NCBI GenBank assembly: GCA_018971485.1
Contig: JAGXAQ010000003.1
Coordinates: 1-64,000 of the forward strand
DNA: 64,000 bases
Direction of reading: 5' to 3'
Source of the DNA: Pseudomonadota bacterium
GTDB lineage: Bacteria; Pseudomonadota; Gammaproteobacteria; Burkholderiales; REEB80
The notes beneath the pieces were generated by a model that saw only the letters and a list, made by a program, of their open reading frames with translations, was not told where the DNA came from and did not search any database. This document shows, in pieces, positions 1-9,090 of the stretch. The first letter of the stretch is position 1. Each line of letters begins with the position of its first letter. A program made the position numbers and the translations under genes.

Positions 1-302
1 CCGCCGGTGCCGTGGTTAGGTTCGACGATGCTGCCGTTAACGGAGGTGGCGCCGGAATAGCTGGACCGGGAGATAGCTGCGCCGCCGTACCAGTGTGGGG
101 TAAAGGAGGCCATGACTGGAGCCGGGGCAGGGGTAGCCTGGGCTTCAGGAGCCGGGGCGGCTTCAGGAGCCGGAGCAGGTTGGGGGGTTGGCGCTGTGGC
201 AGCTGCAGGGGCTTCTTCTGGAGCTGGAGCCACAGTGCCTCCTGCATAAGCTGATGCAGAAACCAAACCAAGCAAACCAATCATCAGGGATGAAATACGC
301 AT
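1..302 (-). CDS. Outer-membrane-type protein with Pro/Ala-rich linker, 3' part outside window
   Basis: This frame runs off the left edge, so only about the first 100 residues are visible. It starts with a typical Sec signal peptide (MRISSLMIGLLGLVSASAYA). A low-complexity linker of alternating Ala-Pro-Glu follows, and then a stretch (HWYGGAAISRSSYSGATS) that resembles the first strand of an outer-membrane beta-barrel. The ATG at 302 has an AAAGGA ribosome site nine bases upstream. An in-frame ATG at 320 lacks one and is less likely. I infer a surface or porin-like protein with a periplasmic Pro/Ala spacer; the exact family is not recognisable. The roughly 290 bp between this gene and the next divergent gene hold both promoters, but no motif stands out. 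Confidence 0.7.
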   Translation of the reverse strand, partial: MRISSLMIGLLGLVSASAYAGGTVAPAPEEAPAAATAPTPQPAPAPEAAPAPEAQATPAPAPVMASFTPHWYGGAAISRSSYSGATSVNGSIVEPNHGTG

Positions 303-592
303 TAGAAAATTTCCTTTCATGTGAATCAACAAATCAAATCAAATTTACTGCAGGACTTACTTATTTATTTAATAATGTTTCTTAAACATACTTCAGTTCC
401 AACATCTGTTTATTTATCCTGACATCTTGCATCGAATATGACAGTGGATTTGCAGTTTAGTTCCGGTTTTGATTGCCAAGGATACTAAAAACGTGGCATA
501 TAGTGGTCAACAAGGCATGCCAAGATTGGCAACTTTGGACAGAGTTTGTGAAACAGAAGCATGTTTGTAATTTTAATTGAAACTGAGGAAAA

Positions 593-1570
593 ATGCAGAT
601 GTTTTTTTTGAAGTGTTCATTTTTGATAAAAAATAAATGGATATACCTGATTATTTGCGCTATGGCTTTCTTCTTGTGGGGGAGGGCTGCTTTTAGTGTT
701 TCAATGCGTTTTTATCCTCTTTCACACAGGTTAACTGGTGGCGATGTTCATTATACCGTAAAAAAAGGCGATACACTTGGCTTGATCGCAAGTCATTATG
801 GTCTTGAGCGAACTGATTTAGCGATTCAGACGCATACAAATCCTAGTTTTAAAGTGGCTCATATCTGGGTAGGTGAAGTCTTGAAATTCAGTAACCGCCA
901 TATTGTGCCTTATTCGATGTCGAATGGGCTGCTACTTAACGTGGCTCAGCGTATGCTATTTGATTTTAAAGATGGGCAGTTGCTTGAAGCCTACCCTTTT
1001 GCGGCAGGAGTGCCGACATGGCCAACACCTATTGGGATGTTTCATATAACTAGTAAGGTCGCTTTTCCTGTTTGGTATGTACCCAAGAACATTCAAGAAG
1101 AGGAAGCAAGCGAAGGGCGTGTGGTTCAAATAAAGGTTCTTCCGGGTCCGGATAACCCGTTAGGACAATATTGGCTTGGGTTAAGTGTTGGTGGAATAGG
1201 TATCCATGGAACGATAGAGCCACAAAATATCTATCGTTATGAGTCTCATGGTTGTGTCAGGCTATTTCCTTCAGACATTAAAAAACTGTTTGGACAATCG
1301 TATGTTGGTGAAAGTGGTGAGATTATTTATGAACCTGTCCTGTTAGCTAAATCCAGGGATGGAAAGATTTGGCTTGAGGTTGATGATGATGTTTATAACC
1401 TCTGGCCTTATCATGATTTAAATTATGTTAAGGCGCTAATTCGAAAAAATCATTTAGAACATGAAGTGAGTTGGAAAAAAGTGGATCAGGTGGTACGACA
1501 GAAACTGGCTGTAGCTGAAAATGTAACCAATCGATTACCTAAGGAAATAGTCGCCAATAAGAATCGTTAG
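593..1570 (+). CDS. L,D-transpeptidase (YkuD) with LysM domain
   Basis: This 325-residue enzyme of the ErfK/YbiS/YcfS type forms or remodels peptidoglycan cross-links or anchors proteins to it. An N-terminal membrane/signal segment lies at about residues 12-35. A LysM peptidoglycan-binding domain follows at about 52-103, containing VHYTVKKGDTLGLIASHYGL. The YkuD catalytic domain has an upstream HGT motif and the signature SHGCVR, with the nucleophile Cys at residue 221. Order and length match the family. An AGG-containing ribosome site lies five bases before the ATG. The gene is monocistronic, with about 100 bp before the next gene. Family membership is certain; whether it makes 3-3 cross-links or attaches a lipoprotein cannot be read from the sequence. 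Confidence 0.93.
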   Translation: MQMFFLKCSFLIKNKWIYLIICAMAFFLWGRAAFSVSMRFYPLSHRLTGGDVHYTVKKGDTLGLIASHYGLERTDLAIQTHTNPSFKVAHIWVGEVLKFSNRHIVPYSMSNGLLLNVAQRMLFDFKDGQLLEAYPFAAGVPTWPTPIGMFHITSKVAFPVWYVPKNIQEEEASEGRVVQIKVLPGPDNPLGQYWLGLSVGGIGIHGTIEPQNIYRYESHGCVRLFPSDIKKLFGQSYVGESGEIIYEPVLLAKSRDGKIWLEVDDDVYNLWPYHDLNYVKALIRKNHLEHEVSWKKVDQVVRQKLAVAENVTNRLPKEIVANKNR

Positions 1571-1667
1571 TGATGGGATAAAGACTTGTTTTCTGGTGTT
1601 GAGTCAATTGAGTCAATTAAGTTTCAGGATAAAATTTGGCGGTTAAACTTGTCAGGGTGTTTGCATT

Positions 1668-2027
1668 ATGAAAGAGGTTTTAGTGATTGAAATGGGGATG
1701 GGTGTAGATATGCATGGCCAGGATATTACAAAAGCGGCGGCTCGTGCCATTCAGGATGCCATTTACCATAACTCATTGCCGGGCTTGCGTGCAGCCATTA
1801 AAAAATATGGTGCTTCTGAAATGTCTGTTAATGTGCGCCTTGGCGTGCCCTGTAATCAGGATAAATTAGATTTTTCTTTGCTTGAGGCTATTTTTCCATA
1901 TGGGAATGTGACATTTGAAGTATGCCAAGGTGGGATGGTGAGCTCTAATGTTCTCATGCTTGCAGAGAAGGGAGACAAAACGGATGATATGTTGATAGTC
2001 AATGCAGTTATTGAAGTCGGATATTGA
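1668..2027 (+). CDS. Lin0512 family protein
   Basis: This is a 119-residue soluble protein. Its N-terminus (VLVIEMGMGVDMHGQDITKAAARAIQDAI) matches what I know of the Lin0512 family, small conserved bacterial proteins of unknown biochemical function. The alternating hydrophobic pattern suggests a compact alpha/beta fold. There are no signal peptide or membrane segments. It stands alone between the L,D-transpeptidase and the aldehyde dehydrogenase. The 313 bp that follow contain no gene I can support. A short T-rich stretch there gives no convincing terminator hairpin. Confidence 0.75.
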   Translation: MKEVLVIEMGMGVDMHGQDITKAAARAIQDAIYHNSLPGLRAAIKKYGASEMSVNVRLGVPCNQDKLDFSLLEAIFPYGNVTFEVCQGGMVSSNVLMLAEKGDKTDDMLIVNAVIEVGY

Positions 2028-2340
2028 AATATAAGGTGATCGTTTGATTGAAAGGATAAGAGAGAACGGTTCAGGTTTTGGCCTGTCATTTCTGGTGCTC
2101 TGCTATAGGGCATAGGTTGATTTTGTGTTGAATTCCTTGAAAAGATAAATGATTGTTAGGTATGTAGGGCAGAAGCCCAGGATTGTCTTGGCCCAGACTG
2201 GAAATGTTTAATTGGTTCTTTTAAACCATTTTCCTGGCTGTTGATTGCCATATTGCGGATTTGGCAAGCTCAGCCTGTCTTTTTGTATGGAATGTCTCAC
2301 AACCTTATAATTTACTTATGGTTTATTTTCTGGGGTCTTA

Positions 2341-3705
2341 ATGAGTTTTATTCGTGCTTTCACAAGTTGTAATCCGGGAACCGGTGAAATTTACTTTACC
2401 CGCCCATCATGGTCTGAAGCAGAACTTTTGGCGCGTATTGCATCCTTGAAACATTTTCAGAAGGGTTGGTCGGAATCGGGGATAGACGCTCGTTCTGATG
2501 CATTGAAAAGATTGGCATCGGCTTTGAGTGCTGCCAAGAATCAATTGGCTGGAAAAATAAGCCAAGAAGTTGGGCGACGAACACTTGAATGTAAAAGTGA
2601 AATTGATCGTTCCATTGATCTCTTACATTATTATGCTCGTTCAGCCCCCATGACACTGATGCCTAAAAAGGTGAAAACAGAAGCAACCCGTAGCGAGCTT
2701 TTTTTTGAGCCGTTGGGCTTGGTATTGGCTATTATGCCCTGGAACTACCCGGTATGGCAGGTTTTGCGTTTTGCCGTACCGGCTTTGGTTGCAGGAAATG
2801 CCTGTCTGGTCAAGCCAGCACCTTCTGTCCCACAATCGACTGCATTATTGTTGGATATAGTACATTCGACGGGAATTCAGGCCATGGATGTTGCATGGAT
2901 AAACGAGGAGCATGTTGAAGAAGCGATACGTGCTGCTGATGCTGTTGCATTTACAGGCTCGACTGATGTAGGTCGTATCGTTGCTGCAGCTGCGGGTAAA
3001 CACATTAAAAAAACAGTGTTAGAGCTTGGAGGAAGCAATCCTTTAGTTGTTCTAAAGGATGCTGATATCCATGTTGCGGCGAGAGATGCGTGTTACTCAC
3101 GTTTTCGTGATGCAGGACAATCCTGTAATGCAGTAAAAAGGATGATAGTTGTTCCAGAAATTGCTGAGGCATTTATTGCTGAACTTATAGCTGAGGCCTC
3201 GAAACTCAAGATGGGCATTCAGGATGATCCGAATGCCAGCCTTCCTCCCTTGGCGCGGGCTGATTTGAGAGAAACACTGCATGCTCAGGTGCTGGACGCC
3301 ACGACGCATGGCGCTAAACTTCTATTGGGAGGGTTTATGCCCGAAGGGCCAGGATTTTTTTATCCTGCAACCATACTCGATACGGTTACGCCAGCCTGTC
3401 GTGTCTATCATGAAGAAATATTTGGACCCGTAGCCAGTATTCTGAGGGCGGATAACGAGCAGGATGCCATTCGTATGGCCAATGATACGGTTTTTGGTTT
3501 AGGTGCGAGTATTTATACCCGTAATCGGGAGAAGGGGTGGGCTATTGCGAAACAAATTGACGCTGGCAGTGTCTTTATTAATCGACATCCAATCTCTGAT
3601 TTAAGATTGCCTTTTGGTGGAATCAAGGCTTCCGGTTATGGCAGAGAACTTTCAGAGTTTGGCTTACTTGAATTCGTTAACGTTAAGACGTTTTGGCAGA
3701 AATGA
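2341..3705 (+). CDS. NAD(P)-dependent succinate-semialdehyde dehydrogenase family protein
   Basis: This 454-residue aldehyde dehydrogenase oxidises an aldehyde to an acid. The closest family type I recognise is the Sad/GabD-like succinate-semialdehyde dehydrogenase. The general base Glu228 sits in LELGGSN and the catalytic Cys262 in DAGQSCNAVKR, 34 residues apart as in the family. The cofactor region PWNYPVWQVLRFAVPAL and the FGPV motif are also present. It is followed 56 bp later by a D-2-hydroxyglutarate-type dehydrogenase on the same strand, so the two are probably co-transcribed and act on related C4/C5 acids. That substrate link is inference; other medium-chain aldehydes remain possible. 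Confidence 0.85.
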   Translation: MSFIRAFTSCNPGTGEIYFTRPSWSEAELLARIASLKHFQKGWSESGIDARSDALKRLASALSAAKNQLAGKISQEVGRRTLECKSEIDRSIDLLHYYARSAPMTLMPKKVKTEATRSELFFEPLGLVLAIMPWNYPVWQVLRFAVPALVAGNACLVKPAPSVPQSTALLLDIVHSTGIQAMDVAWINEEHVEEAIRAADAVAFTGSTDVGRIVAAAAGKHIKKTVLELGGSNPLVVLKDADIHVAARDACYSRFRDAGQSCNAVKRMIVVPEIAEAFIAELIAEASKLKMGIQDDPNASLPPLARADLRETLHAQVLDATTHGAKLLLGGFMPEGPGFFYPATILDTVTPACRVYHEEIFGPVASILRADNEQDAIRMANDTVFGLGASIYTRNREKGWAIAKQIDAGSVFINRHPISDLRLPFGGIKASGYGRELSEFGLLEFVNVKTFWQK

Positions 3706-3761
3706 ATCGGGTTGTCTTTTTGTGATGATGATATATAAAAAATTGGAATCGGGGTATTGGT

Positions 3762-5150
3762 ATGGATAAAACCTTAGCTCGTATTGCCAGTATCATAGGT
3801 CCTGAAAACCTATTGAGATCCGAAGAAGATATGGCTCCATTTTGCTTGGACTGGCGCAAGAGATACCATGGTCGACCTTTGGCAGTAGCTTGCCCGGGTA
3901 GTACGGATGAAGCGGCCCGGCTCGTTTCTTTTTGCCATGAAAAAGATATTCCTGTTGTCCCTCAAGGAGGAAATACTGGTTTAGTGGGTGGGGCAACACC
4001 TGACTCTAGTGGAACTGAGCTTATTGTTTCACTGAGAAGAATGAATCGGCTAAGACAGATTGATACTGCAAACAACACGATGATAGTTGAAGCAGGAATG
4101 ACCCTTGCCGATGCGCAGATTTGTGCGGAACGTGTGAACCGATTATTTCCTTTATCTCTTGCTTCTGAAGGCACTTGCCAGATTGGGGGGGCTCTTTCGA
4201 CTAATGCAGGCGGGTTATGTGTTTTACGTTATGGCACAATGCGTGAACTCACGCTTGGCCTTGAGGTGGTTTTAGCTCATGGTCGCGTATTTTGTGGTTT
4301 GAGCGGTTTGAGAAAGGATACATCCGGTTTTGATGTGAAACAGCTTTTTATGGGCGCAGAAGGTACATTAGGATTGATTACTGCGGCCAGTTTAAAGCTT
4401 TTTTCGAGACCGGCTGAAATAGTTACATTATTTATTGGGTTGAATAGCCCGGAAGAAGTCATAGAGTGTCTTACCAAAATCAGGACATCTTTTAGTGCCT
4501 ATTTGAGCACTTTTGAGATGATTGGGAAAAACTGTTTGGACCTGGTTGATTTACATATCCCCCATGCCCGGCGACCTTTTGTTGCTCCATGGACTGTTTT
4601 GGTTGAATTAACTCATCAAGGAGAAATATCCCGTTTCCAGGAAGAAGTGGAAGACTGGTTTATGACTGAGATTGGTCATGAAGTTGTGATTGCTCAAAGT
4701 ACTCAAGATCGCAAGGATTTGTGGCTTCTTCGTGAATCCATATCTGAGGCTCAGGCGAAGGATGGTATTAGTATAAAACATGATATTGGTGTTCCGACAA
4801 GTGCTATTCCACAGTTTCTGGCAGATGCAGAAAAAAGGCTTCGCCACGAATTTCCAGAATGTCGTATTATCGTTTTTGGACATGTTGGGGATGGGAACCT
4901 GCATTATAATATTTCCTGGACTCGTCCTGGAAATATCGATTTATTTGAAGATGAGTACAGGGTTAATCAGATAGTCTATGATTTAGTCTATCTATACGGT
5001 GGAACCTTGGCAGCAGAACATGGTATTGGACAGCTTAAAATGGATTGGCTGGCTACCTATAAGGATTCTGTGGCCTTGTCTATCATGAAATCAATTAAAC
5101 AGGCTTTAGATCCAAAAAACTTGATGAACCCACATAAAATCTTGCGTTAG
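3762..5150 (+). CDS. FAD-linked D-2-hydroxyacid dehydrogenase (D-2-hydroxyglutarate / D-lactate type)
   Basis: This is a 462-residue flavoprotein of the FAD_binding_4 / FAD-oxidase C superfamily. The FAD site carries the signature PQGGNTGLVGG at about residues 67-77, which is typical of D-2-hydroxyglutarate and glycolate/lactate dehydrogenases. The C-terminal substrate and metal motifs FGHVGDGNLHYN and AAEHGIGQLK are intact. Such enzymes oxidise D-2-hydroxyacids and pass electrons to a quinone or electron-transfer flavoprotein. No membrane segment is seen. It lies 56 bp after the aldehyde dehydrogenase and is likely in one operon with it. D-2-hydroxyglutarate is the best guess for substrate, but D-lactate cannot be excluded. 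Confidence 0.85.
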   Translation: MDKTLARIASIIGPENLLRSEEDMAPFCLDWRKRYHGRPLAVACPGSTDEAARLVSFCHEKDIPVVPQGGNTGLVGGATPDSSGTELIVSLRRMNRLRQIDTANNTMIVEAGMTLADAQICAERVNRLFPLSLASEGTCQIGGALSTNAGGLCVLRYGTMRELTLGLEVVLAHGRVFCGLSGLRKDTSGFDVKQLFMGAEGTLGLITAASLKLFSRPAEIVTLFIGLNSPEEVIECLTKIRTSFSAYLSTFEMIGKNCLDLVDLHIPHARRPFVAPWTVLVELTHQGEISRFQEEVEDWFMTEIGHEVVIAQSTQDRKDLWLLRESISEAQAKDGISIKHDIGVPTSAIPQFLADAEKRLRHEFPECRIIVFGHVGDGNLHYNISWTRPGNIDLFEDEYRVNQIVYDLVYLYGGTLAAEHGIGQLKMDWLATYKDSVALSIMKSIKQALDPKNLMNPHKILR

Positions 5151-5333
5151 CTGTCTGTAATTGGATTTGTGGCATATTGACCGTATTTCTAGTTTTCTTC
5201 AGCGAATTTTGTTCCGGTTAGACTGCCAGAGATAGGCTTGTTGATTTTCTTGACTGGATCGTCTAGGAATCAGGCAAGAATAAGAACTGGTTTGGTTTGT
5301 TGATTTGCCTAAGCTGGAGTAGATGATACCCAT

Positions 5334-5373
5334 ACTAAGATGAAAGCCTGAATTGCCGGACTTTCATCTTAGT
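5334..5373. terminator. Perfect 13-bp inverted repeat between convergent genes
   Basis: ACTAAGATGAAAG at 5334-5346 is matched exactly by CTTTCATCTTAGT at 5361-5373, with a 14-base loop. It lies between the convergent dehydrogenase and peroxiredoxin genes, where a bidirectional terminator is expected. Neither side has a T-tract, so intrinsic termination is uncertain. It may instead be an RNA-stabilising hairpin. Confidence 0.5.
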
Positions 5374-5384
5374 GGGCGGGAAGT

Positions 5385-6035
5385 CTATTTTTTCTTAAGA
5401 TTGGGTTGGGGAGTCATGCGCAGATAGGGTTTGAGTTGGCGATAACCTTGCGGGAACTTGGTTTGAATTTCTTCTGGATCTTTAATTGAGGGAACAATAA
5501 CGCATTCATCGCCCTGTTGCCAGTCAGCTGGGGTTGCAACCTGATAGTTGTCGGTTAACTGTAGAGAATCAATTACGCGTAATATTTCAGCAAAGTTTCT
5601 CCCAGTAGAGGCAGGGTAGGTAATCTGGGCGCGGAGTTTCTTGTTTGGGTCAATAAAATAGACTGAACGAACGGTTTGTGTTGCAAGTGCATTTGGATGA
5701 ATCATGTCATAAAGCTCAGCAACTTTTCGTTCAGGATCGGCAATAATGGGAAATTGTACATTTGCGTTCTGTGTTTCATTGATATCATTAATCCATTTTT
5801 TATGGGAGTCCAATGGGTCGACTGAAATGGCCAGGCATTTGACATTTCGTTTTTTAAATTCTTCGTTTAGATTGGCAACACGACCCAGTTCAGTTGTACA
5901 AACTGGGGTAAAATCTGCAGGGTGAGAAAAAAGCAAACCCCAAGAAGAACCAAGCCAATCATGAAACCTGATTGTTCCAGATGTCGTTTCGGTTTCGAAA
6001 TCTGGAACTATATCACCAAGATGTAAGGTTGCCAT
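5385..6035 (-). CDS. 1-Cys peroxiredoxin (Prx6 family)
   Basis: This 216-residue thiol peroxidase reduces hydrogen peroxide and organic hydroperoxides in the cytoplasm. The peroxidatic cysteine is Cys46 in DFTPVCTTELGR, the Prx6 signature. The long C-terminal arm (GDECVIVPSIKDPEE...RQLKPYLRMT) and total length fit the 1-Cys/AhpC-TSA Prx6 subfamily, not the shorter 2-Cys enzymes. A near-perfect AAGGAGG ribosome site precedes the ATG. It is monocistronic and faces the D-2-hydroxyacid dehydrogenase gene. No OxyR-type site could be assigned by eye. Confidence 0.93.
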   Translation of the reverse strand: MATLHLGDIVPDFETETTSGTIRFHDWLGSSWGLLFSHPADFTPVCTTELGRVANLNEEFKKRNVKCLAISVDPLDSHKKWINDINETQNANVQFPIIADPERKVAELYDMIHPNALATQTVRSVYFIDPNKKLRAQITYPASTGRNFAEILRVIDSLQLTDNYQVATPADWQQGDECVIVPSIKDPEEIQTKFPQGYRQLKPYLRMTPQPNLKKK

Positions 6036-6259
6036 ATGTTTCCTCCTTATTGCTGTTTGTTTACAATAAATCCGGTCATCCTAGAATATAACAGTGAATA
6101 TCTATAATTATAAAGAATAATATTGAAATAATTTATACCTTATTCATATAACCAGTATAAATGAGCGTGTTTTTTTATTGATAGCCAGTGTTGTTTTTGC
6201 AGAGAAGCATAACAAGAAACCATGGGATTAAGTTAATGTAGCTCTATTTCTTTATGGCC

Positions 6260-6799
6260 TTAATTTATTTCCCTTTGAACGACTTTGTAAGTGTTGTTAA
6301 TTATATCAAATACTTTTGTTGATGTTTCAGAATCACTGTTTAACTCTATAAAAGGAATGTGTTCGTCTTGTAAGTAGTTATATAATCTGTTTTCTATTGT
6401 CATAGATTCAACCTCAGTGTGAATACGGCCTTTTTCCTGGTAAGGATAGGTGCGTTTGAGAAAAATGTTGAGGTTGTCGTAACGGTCAAATATGTCTCGT
6501 ACAAATGGTGGAAAAGAAGGAGGGTAGTTTTCGGGCATGTATAGTGAGGAAAGAATTAAGGGAGAGTCACTAATTGCATAGTCGATTTCCCCATCCAAGG
6601 TGTGAAGCCTGTCATTTTGCTTGGCAAAAATATAGAGCTGATCATCAAGTGATTTGTATCGTTTTGCCCAAACCAAATGTTTTGCAATTTCTTGAATAAG
6701 CTCGACATTATAACCTGAATCCTTCATTAGTGTGAAAAGTGCAGCTGCGTTGCGACTTTTGCCGCTACAAGGTGCACCAAAAAAATTAATGACTTTCAA
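6260..6799 (-). CDS. Small P-loop ATPase/kinase (AAA_28/NadR-like)
   Basis: This is a 179-residue protein with a clear Walker A, GAPCSGKS, at residues 8-15. It also has a DSPLILSSLYMP segment resembling the nucleotide-binding and acceptor region of phage-type or NadR-like small kinases. The phosphorylated substrate is unknown. I chose the TTG at 6799 because there is no upstream in-frame start and a GAGGT ribosome site lies just before it. It sits 56 bp downstream of ppk1 on the same strand and could be read through from it. Members of this family are frequent in phages, so it may be a domesticated phage gene. Confidence 0.65.
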   Translation of the reverse strand: MKVINFFGAPCSGKSRNAAALFTLMKDSGYNVELIQEIAKHLVWAKRYKSLDDQLYIFAKQNDRLHTLDGEIDYAISDSPLILSSLYMPENYPPSFPPFVRDIFDRYDNLNIFLKRTYPYQEKGRIHTEVESMTIENRLYNYLQDEHIPFIELNSDSETSTKVFDIINNTYKVVQREIN

Positions 6800-6855
6800 A
6801 GCTACCTCTACTTGTAAAAAGTATTATAAAAAATTAGGTAAGATTAATGTGGTTC

Positions 6856-8970
6856 TTAAATAATCGTAGCGGGATTTTCTTTTTTCAGTAATTCAATGAG
6901 GCTTGCCTGGGCATGATGAGGTTTGCCCCTTTTTTTACGATGTCGATAAGTACCGGATGAATCCATTTCCCATGCATCGTGGTTATCATTGAAATAATAT
7001 TTTAGTCCTTCACGTAGAATACGTTTTTTAAGCTTTGGATCAAGTATTGGGAAAGCGAGCTCAATTCGACGATAAAAATTACGTTCCATCCAATCCGCGC
7101 TGGACAGTAGAACTTCTTCACGATGATCATTATAAAAATAGAAGATACGGCTATGTTCTAGAAATCGGCCCACAATTGAGCGAACCTGTATATGCTCAGA
7201 TAGTCCGGCAACACCTGGTTTTAATGCACACATGCCGCGCACGATAAGATCAATTTTTACTCCTGCCTGTGATGCCTCATATAGCCCTGAGATTACTTCC
7301 GGATCTAGCAGGGCATTCATTTTCGCAATAATTTTTGCAGGCCGGTTCGCTCGAGCAATGCTGGTTTCTCGCTGAATCGCTTCAAGTATTCTTTTATGCA
7401 GAGTAAAAGGAGCTTGCCAGAGATAATTCAGGTTTCCCTGGCGACCTAAGCCGGTTAATTGGATAAATACATTATTCACGTCCTCACATATTGCCTGATT
7501 TGCAGTCAAAAGCCCAAAATCGGTATAACGTGTTGCAGTATGTGAATGGTAGTTCCCTGTTCCAAGATGGGCATACCGATTAAGTACACCATTCTCCCGT
7601 CGAACTACCATAGCCATTTTGGCATGGGTCTTGTAACCTACTACTCCGTACACTACATGAGCGCCAACTGTTTCGAGTTTAGTTGACCATTTTAGGTTCG
7701 CTTCTTCATCAAACCTTGCCATAAGTTCGAGGACAACTGTGACTTCCTTTCCATTACGTGCTGCAAGGATTAAGGCTTCCATTAAATCAGAATCTAGCCC
7801 AGTGCGGTAAATGGTTTGCTTGATAGCCACTACTTCAGGATCAGTGGCAGCCGTTTCGATAAATTGAATAATTGGTTTGAATGATTGATAGGGGTGATGC
7901 AAAAGAATATCGTTTTTACGGATAGCTTTAAAAATATCGTTAAACTTAGCTAATGGCGCAGGTATTCCGGGTACAAAAGGAGGAAATTTGAGCAGGGGTT
8001 GGTTAATGAGATCAACAATATCTTGTAATCTTGCCAGGTTAACGGGTCCATTGACACGATATAGATCCGCTTCATTTAGTTCAAACTGCTTAAGCAGAAA
8101 ATCTGCCATTTCATTTGAACAGTTGTCAGCAACTTCGAGCCGTACTGCATCGCCAAAATGGCGTTGAGGTAATTCCCCTTGTAAAGCGAGGCGAAGATTT
8201 TTAACCTCCTCTTCGTCAACAAAGAGATCGCTGTTGCGCGTAACGCGAAATTGGTAGCACCCTTCTACGTTCATGCCTGGAAAGAGTGTGTGTACCCATG
8301 CATGTAAAATGGTAGATAAGAAAATAAAATCCCAGGGATTTTCTGTTAGGTTTTGAGGAAGTTGTATATAACGGGGTAAAAGTCGTGGGGCCTGAACAAT
8401 GGCAATACCTGAGCTACGCCCAAAAGCATCTTTGCCGCTTAAGGCTATGGCAAAATTTAGGCTTTTGTTGAGCAAGCGGGGGAAGGGATGGGCCGGATCT
8501 AACCCGATCGGTGTTAATAAGGGTAAGATTTCCTCACTGAAATAGTGGGCAATCCATTGCTGTTGTGAAGGTGTCCACTCGTCAGATTGTAAAAAATGGA
8601 TGCCGTGCTGTGCAAGTTCAGGCAGTAGGTTGTTATTGAGTAAGTGATACTGCGTTTTAACAATTTCGTGTGCTCTCGTACTGACGTGGTGATAGGTTTC
8701 GGTGGATGACCATCCATCTGGGCTTTTACCAGGCACATTAAGCTTTATCTGCTCTTTTAGGCCCGCAACGCGAATTTCAAAGAACTCATCCAGATTGTTT
8801 GAGACAATGCATAAATAACGAAGTCGTTCGAGTAAAGGTATATCGTGATTGGCAGCATTGGCCAATACACGCCGGTCAAATTCAAGTGCAGCGATTTCAC
8901 GGTTTAGATACAAACTGGAAAGGTTACGCTGATTCTGCATTTCGCCTTGAAACATGGTATTTTTAGCCAT
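6856..8970 (-). CDS. ppk1: Polyphosphate kinase 1
   Basis: This 704-residue PPK1 reversibly polymerises the terminal phosphate of ATP into polyphosphate. All four domains can be followed: the N-terminal helical part with LNREIAALEFDRRVLANA, the head domain, and two phospholipase-D-like catalytic domains. The phosphorylated histidine is about His468, in the conserved RYAHLGTGNYH. VGYKTHAKM and a C-terminal SADWMERNFYRRIE motif are also present. It is divergent from ppx, with about 120 bp between them, so synthesis and breakdown of polyphosphate may share a control region. The ATG at 8970 has no good ribosome site; an internal Met nearby could be the real start. Confidence 0.95.
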   Translation of the reverse strand: MAKNTMFQGEMQNQRNLSSLYLNREIAALEFDRRVLANAANHDIPLLERLRYLCIVSNNLDEFFEIRVAGLKEQIKLNVPGKSPDGWSSTETYHHVSTRAHEIVKTQYHLLNNNLLPELAQHGIHFLQSDEWTPSQQQWIAHYFSEEILPLLTPIGLDPAHPFPRLLNKSLNFAIALSGKDAFGRSSGIAIVQAPRLLPRYIQLPQNLTENPWDFIFLSTILHAWVHTLFPGMNVEGCYQFRVTRNSDLFVDEEEVKNLRLALQGELPQRHFGDAVRLEVADNCSNEMADFLLKQFELNEADLYRVNGPVNLARLQDIVDLINQPLLKFPPFVPGIPAPLAKFNDIFKAIRKNDILLHHPYQSFKPIIQFIETAATDPEVVAIKQTIYRTGLDSDLMEALILAARNGKEVTVVLELMARFDEEANLKWSTKLETVGAHVVYGVVGYKTHAKMAMVVRRENGVLNRYAHLGTGNYHSHTATRYTDFGLLTANQAICEDVNNVFIQLTGLGRQGNLNYLWQAPFTLHKRILEAIQRETSIARANRPAKIIAKMNALLDPEVISGLYEASQAGVKIDLIVRGMCALKPGVAGLSEHIQVRSIVGRFLEHSRIFYFYNDHREEVLLSSADWMERNFYRRIELAFPILDPKLKKRILREGLKYYFNDNHDAWEMDSSGTYRHRKKRGKPHHAQASLIELLKKENPATII

Positions 8971-9090
8971 ATTTGTTTTTTTAACTTTAACATGGTTAGG
9001 TTACAGATTTATGTGCACCCTGAAAAGTTATGTTGACCTCCTTCTGGGCTATAATCCATGTTGACCGATGTTTTTTTGGATACCTTTTGA

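Noticed and set aside
12-254. Open frame on the plus strand at the left edge (Gly/Arg/Ser-rich)
   Set aside because: It is the shadow of the Ala/Pro-rich surface protein coded on the minus strand, which has a signal peptide and ribosome site.
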